From contig NZ_VKGK01000006.1 in NCBI RefSeq assembly GCF_007197645.1, forward strand, positions 1-64,000: a stretch of 64,000 nucleotides of DNA, written 5' to 3'. The translations under genes were made by a program, and so were the position numbers. Of the stretch, positions 57,951 to 64,000 are shown one piece after another. Origin of the DNA: Shewanella hanedai (GTDB lineage Bacteria > Pseudomonadota > Gammaproteobacteria > Enterobacterales > Shewanellaceae). The stretch's first letter is position 1; every line of letters begins with the position of its first letter. Below the pieces are notes generated by a model. It was not told the origin of the DNA and searched no databases. It saw only the letters and a program-made list of their open reading frames with translations.

Positions 57951-57971
57951 AGAGCGGGCCCTGCCCGCTCT
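57951..57971 (+). other. GC-rich hairpin between ccoH and ccoI
   Basis: Perfect AGAGCGGGC-CCT-GCCCGCTCT with no T-run behind it. It could pause transcription or protect mRNA ends within the assembly operon. Confidence 0.5.
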
Positions 57972-58010
57972 ATTCGAGCGTTAAAGCACACAGGTATATC
58001 TAGATCTAAT

Positions 58011-60389
58011 ATGAAGCATTGTGATTGTTTTCATTGTGGCGAGCCCGTTTCAACTGGGTCTCAATTTACGACACGTATCAATAGTCGCGATGAATTGATG
58101 TGTTGCCTCGGCTGCCAAGCAGTTTCTCAAGCAATTATCGATGCTGGATTAAGCAACTATTATAAATTCCGCACAGAAAATGGCAGTAAACAAACTTCAC
58201 TCGTGCCTGATGAGTTAAACTCATTTTCTGCTTTTGACCTTCCAGAGATCCAACAAGACTTTGTTTATAGTAAAAGTGACATCGCATCAGTGTCTTTATC
58301 CATCGATGGGATCACTTGTGCCGCTTGTGCTTGGCTGATTGAACATAAACTAAAACATGTCGCTGGGATCACATCAATACAGGTAAATACGACGACAGAA
58401 CGTGCACAAGTCAGTTGGGTTACAAGTGAGATTAAGCTGAGTGACATTCTCAATCAGATAAGCCAAATTGGCTATCAAGCAGCACCTTATCAAGTCGATG
58501 AACAAGAGAAACAGAGTAAAGACAATAGTCGTAAATTCCTACTCAGGTTAGGCCTTGCAGGTTTTGCGACCATGCAGGTGATGATGTTCGCTCTTGCCCT
58601 TTATGCTGATTTCTTTTCCGATCTCGATGTCGAATACCGTGATTACTTTCGATGGGTTAGCATGATTTTTGCCGCCCCAGTTGTGTTCTATTCCGCACAA
58701 CCATTCTATTTTAGTGCGATTCGCTCCATGTTCAGCGGGCGATTAAACATGGATGTCTCTGTCTCTATCGCCATATTGGGCGCTTATGTCGCCAGTTGTA
58801 TTGCAACAGTCAATGGCAATGGTGAAGTCTATTTCGAATCCGTTAGTATGTTTACCTTCTTTCTTCTGCTTGGGCGCTATTTCGAGCAAAATGCCAGACA
58901 AAAGGCCTCTGTAAGTTCCAGTAACTTGCATAAATTGATCCCGGTTATTGCACAGCTTGTACTGCCAACAGGTAATAAAGAGGTCGCAGCAAAAGGGCTT
59001 AAGGTCGGCGACATCATCTTGGTTAAACCCGGTGAAGTGATTGCTGCTGACGGGGTGATCATAGAAGGCTACAGCTGCATTAATGAAGCGATGCTGACTG
59101 GTGAGCAGATGCCTGTAATGAAATTGCTTACGCATGAGGTGTTCGCAGGGACAATCAATGTTGACCACCCTATTAAGATTGAGGTGTCGGCAATTGGCCA
59201 AGATCAACTCGTTGCCGAAATTATTCGTTTGCAGGAAGCTGCATCAAACAACAAGCCGAAAGTGGCGCTTTATGTCGATACCATCTCGAACTATTTCACT
59301 TGGACTATCCTGATTATAGCCCTGCTGACCTACATTGTTTGGCGCATCTATTGGCCTGAAGATGCTTTTTGGGTCACGTTAGCGGTGTTAGTGGCTACCT
59401 GCCCTTGTGCATTAGCGTTAGCCACGCCAACAGCGGTAACGTGTGCAACAGGCATTTTTACTCGCATTGGGGTTATTGTTCGTAAGCCAGGTGTGTTTGA
59501 AAAACTCACTAAGATTGATCATGTGGTGTTTGATAAAACTGGCACTCTGACTTGTGGCACGCTAACGATTGATGATATTGCGCTGTATAACGATAGTTGT
59601 AGGGAAGATGTCTTATCACTCGCCGCAGCGCTGGAGAGTGCATCGTTACATCCTATTGCTAAAGCATTTGAGCCTTATCGTAATCATGCCATTCAAGTGT
59701 GTGAGCAACAGAGTGTTGTGGGAGCTGGATTAGTCGGTTCAATCAATGGTGTACAATATCGGATCGGTAGTGCTGAATTTATTGGGATGGAGAACGATCT
59801 GACCTTAGCCGTCTATTTAGTTAAAGATACGGAGCTTATGGCTAAATTCACATTGGTGGATGCCATTAGAGAAGATGCCGTCGCAACGATTAAGCTCCTC
59901 AAAGACAATGGCTGCATGGTCAGCATTGCCAGTGGTGATAGCTCCTCCCATGTTGATGATATTGCACGAAGAGTGGCAATTAGTAATGTGCATAAAGGGC
60001 TCAAGCCGCAAGATAAGCTCAGCCTTGTTCAATCATTACAGTCAACGCATTCGATTGCGATGTTTGGTGACGGTATAAATGATGCGCCTGTACTTGCAGG
60101 AGCTAACTTGTCAGTTGCAATGGGCAGCGGTTCTGCTATAACCAAAAACAGTGCCGATCTCATTCTGCTTGGGGATCAATTATCACGCTTTAATGATGCG
60201 GTACATGTCGCAAAATTAACCGATAAAATAATTAAGCAAAATTTGTATTGGGCGCTCGGATATAACCTGTTTATAATCCCCTTGGCGGTTACAGGCCATG
60301 TATTACCTTACATTGCTGCCTTAGGAATGTCGGTCAGTTCACTCATTGTTGTCGCTAACAGTCTACGACTTCTAAAGGTTCGTTTATGA
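58011..60389 (+). CDS. ccoI: Copper-exporting P-type ATPase for cbb3 assembly (FixI/CcoI, CopA2-type)
   Basis: Delivers copper across the inner membrane for the CuB centre. The 792 aa start with an extra Cys-rich domain ('CDCFHCGEP', 'MCCLGCQAV') and an HMA domain with 'ITCAACAWL' (about 97-105). Eight membrane helices follow, then CPC in 'ATCPCALALATP' (about 464), 'DKTGT' (phosphorylated Asp near 508) and 'GDGINDAPVLAGA' (about 685). ccoS overlaps its stop by 4 nt. Confidence 0.95.
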   Translation: MKHCDCFHCGEPVSTGSQFTTRINSRDELMCCLGCQAVSQAIIDAGLSNYYKFRTENGSKQTSLVPDELNSFSAFDLPEIQQDFVYSKSDIASVSLSIDGITCAACAWLIEHKLKHVAGITSIQVNTTTERAQVSWVTSEIKLSDILNQISQIGYQAAPYQVDEQEKQSKDNSRKFLLRLGLAGFATMQVMMFALALYADFFSDLDVEYRDYFRWVSMIFAAPVVFYSAQPFYFSAIRSMFSGRLNMDVSVSIAILGAYVASCIATVNGNGEVYFESVSMFTFFLLLGRYFEQNARQKASVSSSNLHKLIPVIAQLVLPTGNKEVAAKGLKVGDIILVKPGEVIAADGVIIEGYSCINEAMLTGEQMPVMKLLTHEVFAGTINVDHPIKIEVSAIGQDQLVAEIIRLQEAASNNKPKVALYVDTISNYFTWTILIIALLTYIVWRIYWPEDAFWVTLAVLVATCPCALALATPTAVTCATGIFTRIGVIVRKPGVFEKLTKIDHVVFDKTGTLTCGTLTIDDIALYNDSCREDVLSLAAALESASLHPIAKAFEPYRNHAIQVCEQQSVVGAGLVGSINGVQYRIGSAEFIGMENDLTLAVYLVKDTELMAKFTLVDAIREDAVATIKLLKDNGCMVSIASGDSSSHVDDIARRVAISNVHKGLKPQDKLSLVQSLQSTHSIAMFGDGINDAPVLAGANLSVAMGSGSAITKNSADLILLGDQLSRFNDAVHVAKLTDKIIKQNLYWALGYNLFIIPLAVTGHVLPYIAALGMSVSSLIVVANSLRLLKVRL

Positions 60390-60583
60390 GTATTATTTAT
60401 GTATTAATTCCCATCGCGATGTTATTCGTGATCATTGCCATTGGCATCTTCTTTTGGGCTGTAAAATCAGAGCAATTTGACGATCTAGATAGACAAAGTG
60501 TCTCAATTCTCTTTGATGAAGATGAATCGAAAGCGAAGCCTCAAAGCCAATCCACCGACACAAAGTCAAAGCATCTTGATTGA
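60386..60583 (+). CDS. ccoS: cbb3 maturation protein CcoS
   Basis: Small 65-aa membrane protein needed for cofactor insertion into cbb3. 'MSIIYVLIPIAMLFVIIAIG' is a single span, followed by 'FFWAVKSEQFDDLDRQSVSILFDED', the CcoS signature. It overlaps ccoI by ATGA and the next gene by about 8 nt. Confidence 0.94.
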   Translation: MSIIYVLIPIAMLFVIIAIGIFFWAVKSEQFDDLDRQSVSILFDEDESKAKPQSQSTDTKSKHLD

Positions 60584-61268
60584 TTACAGTGTCACTGGCG
60601 CATTTCTGGTTGGCTTAATGGGCGCTGGTCATTGCATTGGCATGTGCGGAGGATTGATAGGCGCTTTTTCATCAAAACTCTCCGCTAAACCCGGTCAAAA
60701 CCAACTGGCGACTAAATTAACTTTCTTGCTTACCTACAATGCTGGTCGAATTCTCAGTTATGGTTTGGCTGGTGCATTAGTTGGTGGCTCTGCTAGCGCA
60801 TTAGGTATGTTATTTGATGTGGATACATACTTGCTTGCATTACGAACACTTGCTGGTTTGATGATGATTGTAACAGGCCTTTATATCGCGCAGATATGGT
60901 CAGGTGTGGTGCAGATTGAACGTTTAGGGAAGTTCATATGGCGATTTATCTCCCCTCTCGCCAATAAGGTTGTCCCCATTAAAACCATGAAAAATGCTTT
61001 TCTTGGCGGTATGTTATGGGGCTGGCTTCCCTGTGGTTTGGTGTATAGCACCCTTACATGGGCGGTAGCCGCTAACTCGGCACAGCAAGGCGGATTAATC
61101 ATGCTGGCATTTGGACTAGGTACTCTGCCTGCACTATTAAGTGCTGGCGTTGCAGCAAATTTATTGAGTCAGTGGGTTCAAACAAAAGCTGTTAGATTAC
61201 TCAGCGGGTTAGTATTAATCTTGTTTGGTTTACAGACTTTGTACATTGCAATTGCACAGCTTAACTAG
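60576..61268 (+). CDS. TauE/SafE-like membrane protein linked to cbb3 assembly
   Basis: The protein of about 230 aa has six hydrophobic helices. 'GAFLVGLMGAGHCIGMCGGLIGAF' and 'GMLWGWLPCGLVYSTLTWA' are conserved Cys/His motifs of this sulfite-exporter/cytochrome-biogenesis-like group, plausible copper or thiol sites. The TTG at 60576 overlapping the ccoS end gives the usual N-terminus (IDYSVTGAFLVG); an ATG at 60498 inside ccoS would add 26 polar residues. Its place after ccoS suggests a role in oxidase maturation; that is inference. Confidence 0.82.
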   Translation: MIDYSVTGAFLVGLMGAGHCIGMCGGLIGAFSSKLSAKPGQNQLATKLTFLLTYNAGRILSYGLAGALVGGSASALGMLFDVDTYLLALRTLAGLMMIVTGLYIAQIWSGVVQIERLGKFIWRFISPLANKVVPIKTMKNAFLGGMLWGWLPCGLVYSTLTWAVAANSAQQGGLIMLAFGLGTLPALLSAGVAANLLSQWVQTKAVRLLSGLVLILFGLQTLYIAIAQLN

Positions 61269-61322
61269 CTCAGCATATTAAATTAGTTTAACATAAGGCA
61301 ATTGAGAAATTTGAGAGAGACT

Positions 61323-62072
61323 ATGACAGACACCAGTAAAAGTCGTCGTTCTGCCGTTCCTGGATGTGCCATTCATTGTCATGATTGCAGCATGGGAACC
61401 TTGTGTATTCCGTTTACACTCAATAGTACTGAACTCGACCGTCTTGACGACATTATTGAGAGAAAAAAGCCCATTCAAAAAGGCGAACAGATTTTTAAGT
61501 CTGGCGACCCACTTAAGTCTCTATTTGCGATACGCTCAGGTACGATTAAAAGCTTTACCATTACTGAGCAAGGCGATGAGCAGATCACGGGCTTTCATTT
61601 AGCTGGTGATGTGATCGGGTTTGATGGTATTCATTCTCAGATGCACCAAAGTTTTGCTCAAGCACTAGAAACCTCAATGATTTGTGAAATTCCTTTCTCA
61701 ACACTCGATGAACTAAGTGGTTCGATGCCTAAGCTTAGGCAGCAAATAATGCGCCTAATGAGTAATGAGATCCAAAGTGATCAAGAGATGATATTATTAT
61801 TGAGTAAGAAAAATGCAGAAGAAAGATTAGCTGCATTTATCAGTAATTTAGCGACACGATTCGGCAGTCGAGGCTTCTCACCTAAGGAGTTCAGATTAAC
61901 AATGACTCGTGGTGATATCGGTAATTATTTAGGCTTGACGGTTGAAACCATTAGCCGGTTACTTGGCCGCTTTCAAAAAGCAGAGTTAATTGAAGTGAAA
62001 GGCAAATACATCACAATTATCAATTTCGATGTGCTTAATAAGCTTGCTGGCAACAGTGCTATCGGTCGATAG
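61323..62072 (+). CDS. fnr: Oxygen-sensing regulator FNR (EtrA)
   Basis: CRP/FNR-family activator with an oxygen-labile [4Fe-4S] cluster; called EtrA in Shewanella. The 249 aa have the N-terminal Cys15, Cys19, Cys22 and Cys28 ('[18 protein letters not shown]') plus the internal Cys in 'MICEIPF'. '[17 protein letters not shown]' begins the beta roll. The recognition helix '[12 protein letters not shown]' is identical to E. coli FNR. GAGAGAG precedes the ATG. It sits just after the cbb3 assembly genes it is likely to control. Confidence 0.96.
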   Translation: MTDTSKSRRSAVPGCAIHCHDCSMGTLCIPFTLNSTELDRLDDIIERKKPIQKGEQIFKSGDPLKSLFAIRSGTIKSFTITEQGDEQITGFHLAGDVIGFDGIHSQMHQSFAQALETSMICEIPFSTLDELSGSMPKLRQQIMRLMSNEIQSDQEMILLLSKKNAEERLAAFISNLATRFGSRGFSPKEFRLTMTRGDIGNYLGLTVETISRLLGRFQKAELIEVKGKYITIINFDVLNKLAGNSAIGR

Positions 62073-62094
62073 AAACCATCAATTCGCTCGATTA

Positions 62095-62127
62095 AAAGCG
62101 TCGGTACTGTCAGTACCGACGCTTTTT
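62095..62127 (+). terminator. Rho-independent terminator of fnr
   Basis: AAGCGTCGGTACTG-TC-AGTACCGACGCTT followed by TTTTT, about 25 nt after the fnr stop. Confidence 0.92.
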
Positions 62128-62240
62128 TTATGCTTTTTGTTTATCTAACCAGACTTTTATCTCATTTTAAATTAATATCAGATAGATAAATAACTTAGCG
62201 TATAAAAATGGTATAACGAGTGTTGGTAACGTGCGTTTAT

Positions 62241-62254
62241 TTGATCTAAAACAA
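62241..62254. promoter_or_regulatory. FNR-like box upstream of uspE
   Basis: TTGATCTAAAACAA differs from TTGAT-N4-ATCAA at one position. It is 56 nt before the uspE start, a suitable place for FNR activation. Confidence 0.45.
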
Positions 62255-62309
62255 TGTCTTTTACGCTATGTAGCACATTATTAAAGTACCGAATGAAAAG
62301 GGGAAAAAT

Positions 62310-63241
62310 ATGAAGGAATATAAAAAGCTATTAGTTGTTGTGGACCCAACCAGTGACTCCCAGCCAGCGCTTGCTAGGGCCGTTGAACTCGCAACCCGAA
62401 ATCAAGCCAGTATCACAGTATTTCTTTCTATTTTTGATTTTTCCTATGAAATGACCTCAATCTGTCAGGACAAGAGCGCGAAGCGATGAGACAAGGTGTG
62501 ATTGCCCAACGCCAAGCTTGGATTGATGAATTAGTCGAGCGTTATTCAACTGCTGATATTCAGATTGAAAGTGAAGTCATTTGGCACAACCGCCCTTACG
62601 AAAGTATTATTCAACATGTTATTTCCGAAAACTTCGATCTCATCGTTAAAGGCACTCATGAGCATGACAAGCTTAAGTCAGTGATTTTCACGCCAACTGA
62701 TTGGCATCTGATGCGAAAATCACCTGTTCCTGTTTTGTTAGTAAAAGCCCATGATTGGCCTGTTGCAGGCAAAATTTTATGTGCCGTTAATGTTGGGTCT
62801 GAAGACGAGGATCACATTAGCCTTAACAGTAAAATCATTGAATATGGTAAAGACTTGGCAGAGATATTTAATGCCGAAGTCCATCTTGTTAACGGTTATC
62901 CTGGTACCCCTGTTAATCTTGCGATTGAACTACCTGACTTTGATGCGCATACATACAGCGAAACAATTCGCATGCAACATGAAGAAAGAGTTAGCGAATT
63001 GGCCTTAACCTTAGGGGTTGATGTTGATAACTGTCACGTGAAAGAAGGATTACCTGAAGATGTGATCCCTGATATCGCGAAAAGCTTAGATGCTGAGTTG
63101 GTGATCTTAGGTACTGTTGGTCGAACCGGATTTTCAGCTGCTCTGATTGGTAATACCGCTGAGCATGTTATCGACAGTATTAATTGTGATCTACTGGCCA
63201 TAAAGCCCGACGGTTATAAATCGCCTCTAGACGAGAGTTAG
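62310..63241 (+). pseudogene. uspE: Universal stress protein UspE, with an apparent 1-nt frameshift
   Basis: Tandem Usp-domain stress protein. The ATG at 62310 has AAGGGG upstream and starts MKEYKKLLVVVDPTSDSQPA as in UspE. After 'FDFSYEMTS' (62459) the frame runs into a TGA, while the rest, from 'LSGQEREAMRQGVIAQRQAW' (62462) to 'DLLAIKPDGYKSP', continues in another frame to 63241. Homologues have 'EMT-x-x-L', so a single base is missing at 62460-62462. The two pieces together make a full-length protein of about 310 aa. It is either a real recent frameshift or a sequencing error. Confidence 0.85.
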
Positions 63242-63273
63242 GCATTTTTAACAGCAAGATTTTGATATATACT

Positions 63274-63311
63274 ACGCGCCCACAATTCAAGTGTTATTAG
63301 GCGCGTTTTTT
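63274..63311 (+). promoter_or_regulatory. Terminator-like hairpin abutting the ttcA start
   Basis: Arms ACGCGCC (63274-63280) and GGCGCGT (63300-63306) with a 19-nt loop are followed by TTTTT and then at once by the ttcA ATG. It could terminate uspE transcription, attenuate ttcA, or control access to its start. Confidence 0.5.
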
Positions 63312-64000
63312 ATGTCTGTCGATCTATCAACTCAACAAACCTCCCGATTGAAAAAGCTTCATAAAAAGCTTAGAAGCGAAGTCGGTAAAGCTATCTCCGA
63401 TTACAATATGGTTGAGGAAGGTGATCGGATAATGTGTTGTCTTTCTGGAGGCAAAGATAGTTATGCGATGCTTGATATCTTACTCGACCTACAACAACGT
63501 GCGCCGATTAAGTTTGAAATCGTTGCGGTTAACTTAGATCAAAAGCAACCAGGCTTCCCTGAACACATCCTTCCTGCTTATCTAGATACGTTAGGTGTGG
63601 CATATCACATCTTAGAGAAAGACACTTACTCTATCGTGAAAGATAAAATACCCGAAGGACAAAAGACCTGCTCTTTATGTTCGCGTTTGCGCCGTGGAAC
63701 GCTCTATGGCTTCGCGCAGAAGATTGGCGCAACCAAAATAGCCTTAGGTCACCACCGTGATGACATTATCGAGACGCTGTTCTTGAACATGTTTTTCGCT
63801 GGTAAACAAAAAGCCATGCCGCCTAAACTGCTCTCTGATGATGGTGCCAATATGGTGATCCGTCCGTTGGCGTACTCTCGTGAAAAAGAGATTGCGGAAT
63901 ATGCGGAGTTAAAATCTTTTCCTATCATTCCATGTAACTTATGCGGCTCTCAGGAAAACTTGAAACGAGCATCAGTCAAAGAGATGCTCAATCAGTGGGA
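63312..64000 (+). CDS. ttcA: tRNA 2-thiocytidine synthetase TtcA (partial, 3' end outside)
   Basis: Iron-sulfur enzyme that thiolates cytidine 32 of several tRNAs. The visible 229 residues have the PP-loop SGGKDS (45-50) in '[14 protein letters not shown]', a cluster-binding CxxC (Cys120, Cys123 in '[12 protein letters not shown]') and '[17 protein letters not shown]' (about 146-162). A later '[10 protein letters not shown]' supplies further Cys. It is in the fnr-uspE-ttcA order known from Shewanella and enterics. The frame is open to the window edge; full members are about 310 aa. Confidence 0.96.
   Translation, partial: MSVDLSTQQTSRLKKLHKKLRSEVGKAISDYNMVEEGDRIMCCLSGGKDSYAMLDILLDLQQRAPIKFEIVAVNLDQKQPGFPEHILPAYLDTLGVAYHILEKDTYSIVKDKIPEGQKTCSLCSRLRRGTLYGFAQKIGATKIALGHHRDDIIETLFLNMFFAGKQKAMPPKLLSDDGANMVIRPLAYSREKEIAEYAELKSFPIIPCNLCGSQENLKRASVKEMLNQW

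Overview
The window looks like a chromosomal segment of a marine gammaproteobacterium, most likely Shewanella. The gene content and order point there: trxB, ald/lrp, ftsK-lolA-rarA-crcB-serS, tusDCB-tusE with yccA, and a right-hand block ccoNOQP-fixH-ccoI-ccoS-TauE/SafE-fnr(etrA)-uspE-ttcA. This assignment is inferred from remembered family sequences and gene order; no database search was run.

Layout. 1-160: 3' end of a probable IS4-type transposase abutting the trxB terminator. 160-9,550: housekeeping core (thioredoxin reductase, divergent alanine dehydrogenase/Lrp, DNA translocase, lipoprotein chaperone, RarA, fluoride channel, seryl-tRNA synthetase). 10.1-12.4 kb (minus): tRNA 2-thiouridine sulfur relay tusDCB-tusE and a YccA-like membrane protein. 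12.7-15.0 kb: divergent punR/punC purine nucleoside export pair with a palindromic operator candidate. 15.07-15.4 kb: tRNA-Ser(UGA) followed by two decayed copies of its 3' end at about 100-bp spacing. 15.5-21.6 kb: hybrid REC-histidine kinase, a CoA-transferase remnant and an RND efflux pair. 22-30 kb: small metal-site-bearing protein behind a perfect FNR-type box, SOS-type umuDC with a LexA box, Mn-pyrophosphatase, Lon-like protease, SDR, Xre/RES toxin-antitoxin.

30-47.8 kb is accessory in character: a secreted DUF3103-like protein behind a perfect 7-1-7 Fur box; a LysE exporter; a DsbA-like protein; an unexplained three-gene set (peptidoglycan-binding/M15-like peptidase, DUF2971, four-helix membrane protein); nitroreductase and LysR facing two tandem glutathionyl-hydroquinone reductases and a questin-oxidase-like protein (apparently a quinone-processing module); then egtB-egtD-msrB-phzF-like-phoD-like (ergothioneine and oxidative repair). 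47.8-51.1 kb is gene-poor: a broken LytTR regulator, about 1.5 kb without credible genes, and an orphan tyrosine recombinase.

51.7-64 kb: an HD-GYP response regulator, then the cbb3 oxidase structural genes (including the short ccoQ) and assembly genes, with a perfect FNR/EtrA box upstream of ccoN and the FNR gene itself downstream, which forms a coherent low-oxygen respiration block. uspE downstream of fnr carries an apparent 1-nt deletion. The window ends inside ttcA.

The least explained items are the peptidase/DUF2971/membrane trio, the quinone module, the Fur-boxed DUF3103 gene and the FNR-boxed small protein.
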